From: Bin5 sp965200615
Lineage (GTDB): Bacteria; Chloroflexota; Anaerolineae; Caldilineales; Caldilineaceae
Length of the DNA: 64,000 nucleotides
Direction of reading: 5' to 3'
NCBI GenBank assembly: GCA_965200615.1
Contig: OZ241377.1
Coordinates: forward strand, 3,348,001 to 3,412,000
The notes beneath the pieces were generated by a model. The model saw nothing but the letters and a program-made list of their open reading frames with translations. It ran no database searches and was not told the origin of the DNA. Positions 16,708 to 25,470 of this stretch are shown here, in pieces. Every line of letters begins with the position of its first letter. The stretch's first letter is position 1. Both the position numbers and the translations under genes were made by a program.

Positions 16708-18252
16708 ATGTCTGACCGCACGCTTAGTCGACGACGCTTCCTGCAGGGAATGGGAGTCGCGGCCACCGGCGCCGTAATCGCCGCTTGCGCGCCGCCTGCC
16801 CAGCAAGCGGCCGGCGATATGGCGGAGACCGCTGAAACGCCCGAAATTTGGGTATTTGTCGTAACCGGTTGTACCGCAGGCGGCAACGAGGAAAAGACCA
16901 AGGCTGTCCAGGATCTCATCCTTGAAGAGTCCGGCGTCCTGGTTAGCAACTATCTCTCCGCCCACGGTGCCGCTTCGACTGAAAAACTGAACCTGCTTAT
17001 CGCCTCCGGAACGCAGCCCCTCGACCTCTTTGAGGGATCGTGGCCCGACTTCAAAGGCATCATTACGCCCATGGATGACCTCTTGGACGCCTTTGGCCAG
17101 AACGTACTTGCCCTCAACAACGACTTTGCCTGGGCGCGTATGAAGGATGCTGAAGGCGTTACCTGGGGCTACCCCCGGCTCGGGCTCATGGCCCACACCC
17201 ACTTCTGCTTCTTCCGCTCCGACTGGCTCGACGAGGCCGGCTTGGAGACGCCCGATACCTGGGATGGCATGGAAGCCACCATCGAAGCCTTCAGAGGGAT
17301 GCACGATGATTCAGTCACGACGACAATGGGTCGCCGCCATCTGATGTACAACACGATGGGCGCATTCACCGAGAACGGCTACTCAAACTGGGTTGACCCC
17401 GCCGATAACATGCTCAAACCCGTCGAGACCAATCCAGGCTACATAGACTGGCTCACCACCATGCATGAATGGTGGGAGAAGGGTTGGTTCCAGCTCGAGT
17501 CATTCGCCAACCCCGACTTCCGTGCCATGCTCAAGACCCTCACCATCGGCACCTGGCTTGGCTGGTACTCCCGCATCACCATCTGGTGGGAACAGATCAG
17601 GTTGGACGCAGGCTACACCGCCATAGACTATACATTCCCTGAAACCATGACCGGACCCATGGGGCTCGCCAAGACCAACAACGTCGGCGGCAATTCCGCA
17701 TACATGATTCCTCGCAAGTCGCAGCATCCCGATGCCGTAATTCGCTTCGCCGACTGGGCCTACGCAGGCCTTCCCGATGAACCGAGAAACCTGATCATCA
17801 CCCAGGCCGGCATCGAAGGGACCGACTGGGAATGGCACGACAAGGAGGCGGGACTCTACCGCGCCCTCGTCCCCGCTACCGCGCCTTGCGAGGAGAGATA
17901 TCCTGGCGACTACTACCAGGTCAAGGGCATGGGCACCGAACCCCACGTTGTCAGGGTGTTGGAGGATGGTACTGTCCATCGCCAGAGCGCTCACGTCGTC
18001 AAATACAACGACCAGTTCCAGTTCGGCAAAATGCCGGTCGACTTTGACGTACCCTACGACCTGACCGCGATTCGGGACCAGTACCCCGGTCTGTCAGATT
18101 TCGAGCGTCTCATTGACGAAGAGTCGGTCAAGTTCATTACCGGCGTCCGGCCCCTCTCCGAATGGGGTAATTTCCTGGATACAATGCAGAGCGCCGGCCT
18201 GGACAGATGGAGCGAGTTGCACACAGAACAGTACCGTCAGTACCATCCTTAG
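16708..18252 (+). CDS. Extracellular solute-binding lipoprotein (ABC sugar importer), copy 1
   Basis: The 514-residue family 1-type solute-binding protein begins with a twin-arginine signal (SRRRFLQG) followed by a hydrophobic stretch and lipobox-like IAACAPP, so it is predicted to be exported folded and lipid-anchored at a cysteine near residue 27. Sugar-binder features include NLLIASGTQPLDLF, WGYPRLGLMAH and ETPDTWDGMEA. AAAGGAG is the ribosome site. It is closely similar to the next gene over its whole length, which shows tandem duplication. Two permeases follow, but no ATP-binding subunit is in the cluster. LplA-like oligosaccharide binding is likely. Confidence 0.9.
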   Translation: MSDRTLSRRRFLQGMGVAATGAVIAACAPPAQQAAGDMAETAETPEIWVFVVTGCTAGGNEEKTKAVQDLILEESGVLVSNYLSAHGAASTEKLNLLIASGTQPLDLFEGSWPDFKGIITPMDDLLDAFGQNVLALNNDFAWARMKDAEGVTWGYPRLGLMAHTHFCFFRSDWLDEAGLETPDTWDGMEATIEAFRGMHDDSVTTTMGRRHLMYNTMGAFTENGYSNWVDPADNMLKPVETNPGYIDWLTTMHEWWEKGWFQLESFANPDFRAMLKTLTIGTWLGWYSRITIWWEQIRLDAGYTAIDYTFPETMTGPMGLAKTNNVGGNSAYMIPRKSQHPDAVIRFADWAYAGLPDEPRNLIITQAGIEGTDWEWHDKEAGLYRALVPATAPCEERYPGDYYQVKGMGTEPHVVRVLEDGTVHRQSAHVVKYNDQFQFGKMPVDFDVPYDLTAIRDQYPGLSDFERLIDEESVKFITGVRPLSEWGNFLDTMQSAGLDRWSELHTEQYRQYHP

Positions 18253-18266
18253 TTGAGTCGGCCAGC

Positions 18267-18299
18267 CGGTCGGGGCGAACTTTCAACTCGCCCCGACCG
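18267..18299 (+). terminator. Intercistronic hairpin between the two binding-protein genes
   Basis: CGGTCGGGGCGA (18267-18278) pairs perfectly with TCGCCCCGACCG (18288-18299) around a nine-base loop, then TTCTATATAAA. The twelve-pair stem sits just after the first lipoprotein gene. Such stems protect upstream messages or partly terminate, raising binding-protein dose over downstream genes. Confidence 0.55.
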
Positions 18300-18355
18300 T
18301 TCTATATAAACGTAGTTCCATTTGTCACAATTCTCAGCTAATGAAAGGAATCCAC

Positions 18356-19915
18356 ATGACAACTCAGTCTAGACCTACGCGTCGCCAGTTCCTGCAAGGT
18401 GTCGGCATGGTAGCTACAGGTGCCGTAATCGCTGCCTGCGCGCCGCCAGTCGCAGCACCGGCTGGCGACGGTGGCGCCATGGAAACGCCCGAAATCTGGT
18501 TCGGTACTACCAATCCCTGCCCCGGCGGCGGCAACCCAGAACGCACCGAGGCCGTTCGCCAGCTTATCCTGGAAGAGACCGGTGTTCTGGTCAACACCAA
18601 CATCCTGCCGCCAGGAGCCGCTGCCACAGAGAAGCTCAATCTCTTGCTTGCTTCCGGCACGCAGCCCCTCGACCTTTTCGTCGGCAACTGGCCCGACTTC
18701 AAGGGTATCACCCTCCCCATGGACGACCTGCTTGAAGTGCATGGGACCGACATCCTCGCCGGTCACTCCGACCTCGACTGGCGCATGATGAAGGACTTCG
18801 AAGGCACCACCTGGGGCTACCCCCGACTCGGACTCATGGGGCATACCCACTTCCCCTACTTCCGCACCGACTGGCTCGCTGAAGCCGACCTCGAAATACC
18901 CGACACCTGGGATGGCATGGAACACGCCTACGAAGCGATGAAGGAAAACCACGACGAAGCAGTCATCGTCGCCATGGGCCGTCGCCACCTCATGTACAAT
19001 ACGCTCGGAGCATTCACCGAGTTCGGCTTCTCCCGCTGGATCGATCCGGCCGACAATATGCTCAAACCACCAGAGCTGCAGCCCGGCTACCAGGACTGGC
19101 TCGCCAAGATGAACGAATGGTGGGACAATGGCTGGCTCCAGCGAGAGTCTTTCGCCAATCCTGACTACCGCGCCATGCTCAAGACCCTGACAATCGGCGT
19201 CTGGCTCGGCTGGTACTCCCGCATGACCATCTGGTGGGACCAGATTCGCCGCGACGCAGGCTACGAAGAGGAAGACTACGACTTCGCCCTCAAGATTACA
19301 GGACCCGCCGGAGTTGCCAAGACCAACAACGCCGGCTCCAACAGCGCCTACATGATCCCCCGCAAGTCCAACTATCCCGAGGCGGTCATCAAGTATGCCA
19401 ACTGGATCTACGAGGACGGTCCCGATGACGTAACCAACTACCTCATCGCTTCTTGGGGCGTGCCCGGCGAAGACTGGGAATGGGTCGACAAAGAGGGCAA
19501 GGTCGCCCGCCTGCACTCCGCTGGCAGCACCGTCTGTGAAGAAAAATACTCCCGCGACTTCCAGATTACCCTCGGACTCGGGCCGGAAACATGGGCCACC
19601 GCCGTCAAGCTTCAGCAGGACGACGGCACTATCGAGTGGAACCGCCACTGGGAGCACATCAATACCTACTGGAACCAGTACGATGGCGGACGCATGCCCG
19701 TCGACTTCGACGTGCCCTATGACCGCACAGCCATTCGCGATGCCTTCCCCGGCGAACCCGACTTCGAGCGCTTCGTCGAAGAGGAAAGCATCAAGTTCAT
19801 CACCGGCGCTCGCCCAATTGTAGAATGGGGCAACTTCGTCGATGAGATGAACGGCGCTGGCCTCGAGCAGTGGAGCGAGCTTTACACCCAGCAGTACCGG
19901 CTCTACCACCCCTAA
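18356..19915 (+). CDS. Extracellular solute-binding lipoprotein (ABC sugar importer), copy 2
   Basis: This 519-residue paralogue of the preceding gene has a twin-arginine signal TRRQFLQG and lipobox IAACAPP. It shares WGYPRLGLMGH, RRHLMYNTLGAFTE, DPADNMLKP and KTLTIGVWLGWYSR with copy 1. AAAGGA lies before ATG 18356; the ATG at 18341 overlaps that ribosome site and is not favoured. Most differences lie in the last 120 residues and in scattered loops, which could mean altered ligand range. It is followed by two permease genes. Expression may exceed or lag copy 1 depending on the hairpin between them. Confidence 0.9.
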   Translation: MTTQSRPTRRQFLQGVGMVATGAVIAACAPPVAAPAGDGGAMETPEIWFGTTNPCPGGGNPERTEAVRQLILEETGVLVNTNILPPGAAATEKLNLLLASGTQPLDLFVGNWPDFKGITLPMDDLLEVHGTDILAGHSDLDWRMMKDFEGTTWGYPRLGLMGHTHFPYFRTDWLAEADLEIPDTWDGMEHAYEAMKENHDEAVIVAMGRRHLMYNTLGAFTEFGFSRWIDPADNMLKPPELQPGYQDWLAKMNEWWDNGWLQRESFANPDYRAMLKTLTIGVWLGWYSRMTIWWDQIRRDAGYEEEDYDFALKITGPAGVAKTNNAGSNSAYMIPRKSNYPEAVIKYANWIYEDGPDDVTNYLIASWGVPGEDWEWVDKEGKVARLHSAGSTVCEEKYSRDFQITLGLGPETWATAVKLQQDDGTIEWNRHWEHINTYWNQYDGGRMPVDFDVPYDRTAIRDAFPGEPDFERFVEEESIKFITGARPIVEWGNFVDEMNGAGLEQWSELYTQQYRLYHP

Positions 19916-19991
19916 TTGACGCGTACCATAGGGGGAAGGAGGGCCCGCCCCTCCTCCCCCTGCCCTCCCCTCGGCGACAGGAGGCGGTCGA

Positions 19992-20984
19992 ATGCAACAA
20001 CCCCTTGGCAACCAGATCAGAGTGCGCATGGATCAGGACGCCCCTGTCTTCACGGAGAAGAGGGGCTTCCGAGAAGCGTGGCGCCAGATTAAGCGTGACC
20101 GCTTCCTCTACGCCCTTGCCGCACTTCCCCTGCTTTACTTCGTAATATTTCGCTACCTCCCCATGGTCGGCCTGATCATCGCCTTCCAGGACTACGATCC
20201 CTTCCTCGGCATCGGCGCCATGTTCAGCTTGGATAACTTTGTGGGATTGAAGCACTTCCGCAACTTCTTCGACTCCATCTTCTTCTGGAACGTCGTTCGC
20301 AACACGGTTCTCATCAGCTTCTATAAGCTCCTCTTTGGTTTCCCGCTCCCAATTATCCTCGCTCTCTTGATCAACGAAGTGCGCATAACTGTATTTCAGC
20401 GCACCGTCCAGACCATCTCTTACCTCCCGCACTTCTTTTCCATGGTAGTGGCCGCCGGCATTGTTCGCGCAATGCTTACACCTCAGGGCGGCCTCCTCAA
20501 TCAGGCAATCGTCGCTTTCGGGGGCGAAGCCCAGGCCTTTCTGACCGACCCAAACCTCTTCCGTTCCATCCTCGTCACAATGGACGTCTGGCAGCAGGCC
20601 GGCTGGAACAGCATCATTTTCCTGGCGGCCATGGCCACCATCAACCCCGAAATGTACGAAGCCGCCGCCATGGATGGCGCCAATCGCTTCCAACGTATGT
20701 GGTACGTCACTCTTCCCAGTATCTCCTTCGCCATCGTCATCATCCTCATCTTCCGCATCGGCGGTATGCTGGACGCAGGTTTTGAGCAGATCCTGCTTCT
20801 CTATTCACCTTCCGTCTACTCCGTCTCCGACATCATCGACACATACGTCTATCGCGCCGGTCTGATCGGCCGGCAGTACTCCTTTGGAGCCGCAGTAGGC
20901 CTCTTCAAGTCCGTACTTGCACTTGGCCTCATGTATATGGCAAACAAAGTTGCCCAGTATCTTGGGCAGGAAGGCCTCTGGTAG
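19992..20984 (+). CDS. ABC transporter permease (LplB/UgpA-like)
   Basis: The 330-residue inner-membrane permease of the carbohydrate uptake type has about six hydrophobic segments, the first near residues 40-65. The cytoplasmic EAA loop that docks the ATPase reads EAAAMDGANRFQRMW. The N-terminus FREAWRQIKRDRFLY and the DYDPFLGI segment resemble LplB. GGAGG lies nine bases before ATG 19992. It pairs with the next gene to form a heterodimeric channel fed by the two lipoproteins. No ATPase gene is nearby, so a shared MalK/MsmK-like protein elsewhere is probably used. Confidence 0.92.
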   Translation: MQQPLGNQIRVRMDQDAPVFTEKRGFREAWRQIKRDRFLYALAALPLLYFVIFRYLPMVGLIIAFQDYDPFLGIGAMFSLDNFVGLKHFRNFFDSIFFWNVVRNTVLISFYKLLFGFPLPIILALLINEVRITVFQRTVQTISYLPHFFSMVVAAGIVRAMLTPQGGLLNQAIVAFGGEAQAFLTDPNLFRSILVTMDVWQQAGWNSIIFLAAMATINPEMYEAAAMDGANRFQRMWYVTLPSISFAIVIILIFRIGGMLDAGFEQILLLYSPSVYSVSDIIDTYVYRAGLIGRQYSFGAAVGLFKSVLALGLMYMANKVAQYLGQEGLW

Positions 20985-20993
20985 GAGAACACC

Positions 20994-21884
20994 ATGAAAC
21001 TATCCCGAGGCGAAAAGCTGTTCGACTGGATTAATATCCTCGTTCTCACCATCCTTACGCTGTTCTTCCTGATCCCTTTCCTATCAGTGGTGTCCACGTC
21101 TCTCGTCAGCGGCCGCGAGTATGCCATGCGCGGGCTGTTTATCCTGTACCCCCACCGGCCCGTACTCAGCTCCTATGACATGCTCCTTGGCCAGGGATCA
21201 ATTGTAGTCAACGCTTATATAGTCACCGTCGCTCGCGTTGTCGTCGGTACTGGCCTCGGCCTTACCTTCACCTTCCCACTGGCCTACGTACTCTCCAAGC
21301 GCAGACTGTACGGCCGCGTTCCCATCACGATGTTTATCTTTTTCACCATGCTCTTCCACGGCGGCCTGATTCCAAACTTTGTCCTGGTGGAAAAAATCCG
21401 TCTATTGGATAGTTTCTGGTCAATGATTTGGCCGGTCCTGATCAACCCCTGGTGGCTCCTGATCATGCGTAACTTCATGTTGGCCATTCCCGAAGAACTG
21501 GAGGAGGCGGCTATCATGGATGGCGCTAGCCCTCTGGTGGTTCTCTTGCGTGTCTACCTCCCCCTTTCCATGCCAGTAATCGCAACGATCGGTCTCTGGT
21601 ATGCAGTCTTTCATTGGAACCAATGGTTCGACGCGGCAATTTACATCAACGATCCCAAGAAACTGCCCCTCCAGCTGATCCTGCGCGGCATTCTCGAATA
21701 CGGCACCGGCCAGTACAGTGACTACTCCGGCCTGGCCGAAATGACCGAGCTCACCGATCCTCCGCCGGCAGAGTCGCTCAAAGCCGCCATGATCGTCATC
21801 ACCACCCTGCCGATCCTCATGATCTACCCCTTCATCCAGCGCTACTTCGTCAGGGGCATCATGCTCGGCTCCATCAAAGGCTGA
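20994..21884 (+). CDS. ABC transporter permease (LplC/UgpE-like)
   Basis: This 296-residue partner permease has about six transmembrane segments and the EAA loop EELEEAAIMDGASPL. The typical C-terminal end YPFIQRYFVRGIMLGSIKG is that of LplC-type sugar permeases. It starts nine bases after the first permease gene with GGAGA as ribosome site, so the two are cotranslated. A short insertion near residues 240-258 (GLAEMTELTDPPPA) precedes the last membrane segment, as in other LplC proteins. Confidence 0.92.
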   Translation: MKLSRGEKLFDWINILVLTILTLFFLIPFLSVVSTSLVSGREYAMRGLFILYPHRPVLSSYDMLLGQGSIVVNAYIVTVARVVVGTGLGLTFTFPLAYVLSKRRLYGRVPITMFIFFTMLFHGGLIPNFVLVEKIRLLDSFWSMIWPVLINPWWLLIMRNFMLAIPEELEEAAIMDGASPLVVLLRVYLPLSMPVIATIGLWYAVFHWNQWFDAAIYINDPKKLPLQLILRGILEYGTGQYSDYSGLAEMTELTDPPPAESLKAAMIVITTLPILMIYPFIQRYFVRGIMLGSIKG

Positions 21885-21891
21885 TACCACA

Positions 21892-22800
21892 ATGGACAAC
21901 TCCTTTCACGGCGCATGGCCCGCGCTCATCACTCCAGCCACCGCCGACGGCGGCGCCAATCTGACCGCCCTCCGCGAACTGATCGACTATATGCTCGCCA
22001 AAAAGGTCGACGGCCTCTACCTCCTCGGCGGCACAGGCGAAGGTCTGCTGATCTCCGCCGCTGATCGTCGCCGCGTCGTAGAAACCGCTATCCAACAGGT
22101 CGGCGGCCGCATCCCCCTCATCGTCCACGTCGGCAGCATCAGCACCGTCGAAGCCGCCGCGCTCGCTTGTCATGCACAGGAACAGGGAGCCGACGGCGTG
22201 AGCTCCGTCCTGCCCGTCTACCTCGGCGGTCTCGAAGCGACCTACCGCCACTTCGGAGCCATCGCCGCCGCCGCGCCCGGCCTGCCCTTCTTCCCCTATC
22301 TCTTCGGCGGCCAGATAGACGCCACCTCCCTGATGAAGGAGCTCCTCTGTCGCATTCCCAACGTCGGCGGCGCCAAATATACCGGCCCCAACATGTACGA
22401 GATCGCGCAGATCATCGACCTGGGCGACGACCTGCCCGCCGGCCGCGGCTGGACGATCTTCTCCGGCATGGATGAACAGTGCGTCTTTGCCTCCATGATG
22501 AACGCGCCCGGAAACATCGGCTCCACCTTAAACGTCATGCCCGGCCCCTACAGCAAAATGCGCGCCTGCTGCGACGCCGGCGACTTCGCCCAGGCCCTGG
22601 CCCTCCAGAAACAGGCCAACCGCCTCACCGCCGTGATGATCGATCACGGTGTCGGCGCCGCCCTGCGCGTCTCCATGAAGGCCCTCGGCATCGACTGCGG
22701 GCCCCTCCGCCTCCCCCAGGAGACGATTTCCCCCCAGAAAGAGGAAATCCTGCTCGCCGAACTGGAGGGGGCCGGCCTCGCTGCCCTCGCCGCCATGTAG
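21892..22800 (+). CDS. Dihydrodipicolinate synthase / N-acetylneuraminate lyase family aldolase
   Basis: The 302-residue TIM-barrel class I aldolase has the carboxylate-binding motif GGTGEG and Schiff-base lysine Lys162 in GAKYTG. It begins seven bases after the permease gene, which ties it to the imported compound rather than to lysine synthesis. The usual YNxP segment reads FPYLFGG, so the substrate pocket differs from both DapA and NanA. A retro-aldol step on sialic acid or a 2-keto-3-deoxy sugar acid is the likely job. The substrate is unproven. Confidence 0.87.
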   Translation: MDNSFHGAWPALITPATADGGANLTALRELIDYMLAKKVDGLYLLGGTGEGLLISAADRRRVVETAIQQVGGRIPLIVHVGSISTVEAAALACHAQEQGADGVSSVLPVYLGGLEATYRHFGAIAAAAPGLPFFPYLFGGQIDATSLMKELLCRIPNVGGAKYTGPNMYEIAQIIDLGDDLPAGRGWTIFSGMDEQCVFASMMNAPGNIGSTLNVMPGPYSKMRACCDAGDFAQALALQKQANRLTAVMIDHGVGAALRVSMKALGIDCGPLRLPQETISPQKEEILLAELEGAGLAALAAM

Positions 22801-22883
22801 TCCGCCGCGCAATTCCATCCCCTTTTACGGAGCACATCCTCCTGCAACCGCGCTGTCCGACTTCGTCAATACGAGGACTCAGC

Positions 22884-24395
22884 ATGTCTTTTTACGCCAA
22901 ACTGGAAGCCGCCGCACACCGCAACGACACCCTCCTCTGCGTCGGCCTTGACCCAACCCCGGAGGCCTGCCCCACCCGCTTTCTGGAGGAGGCCCAAGTC
23001 CCGCAAGATGGTTCCGATAACGATAACCAGGCCACTTGCAAGGCTTTTCTTGCCTGGAACAAGGCCGTCATCGTAGCCACCTCCGACCTCGTCTGCTGCT
23101 ACAAGCCCAACATCGCCTTCTACGAGGCCCTGGGCCAGCCCGGCATGGCCCTCCTGCGCGAAACTATCGGCGCCATTCCCGAAGAAATTCCCGTGCTTCT
23201 TGATGCTAAACGGGGCGACATTGGCTCCACCGCCGCCGCCTACGCCCGCGCCTGCTTCGACGAACTCGGCGTCGACGCCGTCACCCTGAGTCCATACCTG
23301 GGCGAAGACAGCATCTCCCCTTTCGTCGCTTACGAGGGCAAAGGGCTCTTCGTGCTCTGTCACACCTCCAACCCCTCTGCCGGTACATTTCAAGAACTGA
23401 CAGCTCGCGACAGCAAGAGCCATGACGGTGACATCCCCCTCTTCTTGCGCGTAGCCAAAGAAGCTGCCAACTGGTACTCTGCCGTAGGCCTGGTCGTCGG
23501 CGCAACCTATCCCGAAGCCCTTGCCGAAGTTCGCGCAGTCGCCCCCGACACCTGGCTGCTCGCGCCCGGCATCGGAGCCCAGGGAGGCGACCTCAAAGCG
23601 GCACTCACAGCCGGTCTGCGCGCTGACGGACTCGGTGTCCTCGTCGCCGCCACCCGCAGCGTCACCCAAGCCGGCGACCCCCGCCAGGCCGCGGCCCGAA
23701 TTCGAGAAGGCATAAACGCTGCTCGCGCACAGTCCCTTTCTCAAGCGAAAGTAGAGGCCGCCTCCTCTGTCTCGGCTCCCTCGCCTGTTCCAGCGTCCCA
23801 CAGGGACCTCGTTATTGGCCTCGCCGAACTCGGCGCCCTGCAGTTCGGCGACTTCACCCTCGCCAGCGGAAAACGCTCCTCCATGTACGTGGACCTGCGC
23901 CTCCTCGTCAGCCAGCCCAATCTGATGCAGGCCGCGGCCGCCGCTTACGCAAAAGAACTGGCAGCACTGCAATGCGACCGCATCGCCGGCGTCCCCTACG
24001 CCGCTCTGCCAATCGGCATGGCCGTCGCCCTGGCCAGCGGCGTCCCCCTCATCTACAACCGCAAAGAGAGCAAGAGCCACGGCCTCGGCAAGGATATCGA
24101 AGGCCTGTGGCAGCCGGGCGAACGCGTCGTCATCATCGAAGACGTAATCACCACCGGCGGCAGCATCGTCAGTTCAGTCGAGCTGTTTCGCGCCGCCGGC
24201 CTGGTTGTCGAGGATGCAATCGTGTTGCTGGACAGGCAGCAGGGAGGCGTGGAAAACCTTCAAAAAGCCGGAATACGCGTTCACAGCGTCCTGGCGCTGG
24301 GAGATGTCCTGGATCTGCTATCCGAGACCGGCCATATCCCCGAGGAGATTCGTCAGTCGCTGGGTCTGTCCGTCTCCGCTGGGGAAAACTGGTAG
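22884..24395 (+). CDS. pyrF-pyrE: Fused orotidine-5'-phosphate decarboxylase and orotate phosphoribosyltransferase
   Basis: The 503-residue bifunctional enzyme carries out the last two steps of UMP synthesis. Residues 1-290 are a type 2 OMP decarboxylase with LLCVGLDPTP and DAKRGDIGSTA (Asp107, Lys109). Residues about 310-500 are OPRT with FTLASGKRSSMYVDLR and the PRPP loop VVIIEDVITTGGS near 414-426. The domain order is the reverse of the animal UMP synthase. ATG 22884 has GAGGA upstream; the frame stays open leftwards inside the aldolase gene but that part is not coding. pyrD follows 33 bases later. Confidence 0.94.
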   Translation: MSFYAKLEAAAHRNDTLLCVGLDPTPEACPTRFLEEAQVPQDGSDNDNQATCKAFLAWNKAVIVATSDLVCCYKPNIAFYEALGQPGMALLRETIGAIPEEIPVLLDAKRGDIGSTAAAYARACFDELGVDAVTLSPYLGEDSISPFVAYEGKGLFVLCHTSNPSAGTFQELTARDSKSHDGDIPLFLRVAKEAANWYSAVGLVVGATYPEALAEVRAVAPDTWLLAPGIGAQGGDLKAALTAGLRADGLGVLVAATRSVTQAGDPRQAAARIREGINAARAQSLSQAKVEAASSVSAPSPVPASHRDLVIGLAELGALQFGDFTLASGKRSSMYVDLRLLVSQPNLMQAAAAAYAKELAALQCDRIAGVPYAALPIGMAVALASGVPLIYNRKESKSHGLGKDIEGLWQPGERVVIIEDVITTGGSIVSSVELFRAAGLVVEDAIVLLDRQQGGVENLQKAGIRVHSVLALGDVLDLLSETGHIPEEIRQSLGLSVSAGENW

Positions 24396-24428
24396 CCGGG
24401 CGGCCAATTCTGTGGAGAGATATCCGAA

Positions 24429-25427
24429 TTGTCCAAAAACCTTCCCGACCTGCCAGTCACCTTCCTCGACCGCGAACTCCCCTCGCCGCTCGTATTGGCA
24501 AGCGGCATCTGGGGCACCACCGTCAGCCTGCTCGAACGCGCTGCCACAGAAGGCTGCGGTGCCGTCACAGCCAAGAGCTGCGGCCCCGAACCACGCGAAG
24601 GCCACGTCAACCCCTCCTGCATCGACTGGGGCGGCGGCCTCCTCAATGCGATCGGTCTGGCGAACCCGGGTGTCGATGAGGAAGTCGGGCTGCTCCGGGA
24701 GGCGAAAGCGCGCCTCCAGCCGCGGGGCATAGCCGTCATTGCCAGTATCTTTGCCGGCACGGCCTCCGAATTCGCTGACGTCGCTCGTCGCATCGCCTCT
24801 GCCAATCCCGACTTTCTCGAGATCAACATCTCCTGCCCCAACGTCCAGGACAGCTTCGGCGAACCCTTCGCCGCCAGCGCCGACGCCACCGCCGCCGTCA
24901 CCGGCTACGTAAAGCAGGCCGTCGCAGGGCAGGCCATCCCCGTCATCGTCAAACTCGCCCCCAACGTTCCCAGCGTCGGTCGCATCGCCCAGGCCGCGGC
25001 CCACGCCGGCGCCGACGCGCTCTGCGCCATCAATACGATGCCCGGCCTCGTCCTTGACCCATTCAGCGGCCAGCCCGTCCTCGCCAACCGCAGCGGCGGC
25101 ATCAGCGGCCCCGCCCTCAAACCAATCGCCCTCAAAGCCGTTTACGACACCCGCAAAGCCTGCCCCCACACACCGATCATCGGCACCGGCGGCGTCAGCA
25201 ACGGCCAGGACGCCGTCGAAATGCTCATGGCCGGCGCCACCGTTGTCGGCGTCGGCAGCGCTCTTTACCAGCGCGGCCCCGACGCCATCCGCCTCATCCG
25301 CGCCGAGCTCCAGCAGTGGATGGCCGCCCAGAACATAGCCTGCATCGCCGATCTCCAGGACCGCGCCCACAGCGAGCCCCTCTACGCAACATCACCCTCC
25401 ACACCACCTGTCCCGCATGCTGCATAA
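24429..25427 (+). CDS. pyrD: Dihydroorotate dehydrogenase, class 1
   Basis: This 332-residue FMN enzyme oxidises dihydroorotate to orotate. Motifs are LVLASGIWG, VTAKSCGPEPREGH with NPSCI, NAIGLANPG, EINISCPNV (the class 1 catalytic cysteine) and the phosphate-binding IIGTGGVSNGQDA near the C-terminus. The catalytic cysteine in place of serine and the lack of a membrane-binding N-terminus place it in class 1 (cytosolic, probably 1B). No pyrK-like electron-transfer gene is adjacent. Translation starts at TTG 24429 behind GGAGAG. It is transcribed with pyrF-pyrE. Confidence 0.93.
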   Translation: MSKNLPDLPVTFLDRELPSPLVLASGIWGTTVSLLERAATEGCGAVTAKSCGPEPREGHVNPSCIDWGGGLLNAIGLANPGVDEEVGLLREAKARLQPRGIAVIASIFAGTASEFADVARRIASANPDFLEINISCPNVQDSFGEPFAASADATAAVTGYVKQAVAGQAIPVIVKLAPNVPSVGRIAQAAAHAGADALCAINTMPGLVLDPFSGQPVLANRSGGISGPALKPIALKAVYDTRKACPHTPIIGTGGVSNGQDAVEMLMAGATVVGVGSALYQRGPDAIRLIRAELQQWMAAQNIACIADLQDRAHSEPLYATSPSTPPVPHAA

Positions 25428-25470
25428 GCCAGGCAGCGCGCCCCCCAGCCCACACCTGGAGCCCCACACC

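Noticed and set aside
18338..20029. A 563-codon open frame antisense to the second solute-binding protein gene
   Set aside because: It mirrors the codon bias of the real gene on the other strand, lacks a ribosome site and shows no protein motifs.
22479..22883. Upstream extension of pyrF-pyrE
   Set aside because: It lies out of frame inside the aldolase gene, is arginine-rich, and the family N-terminus with ribosome site is at 22,884.
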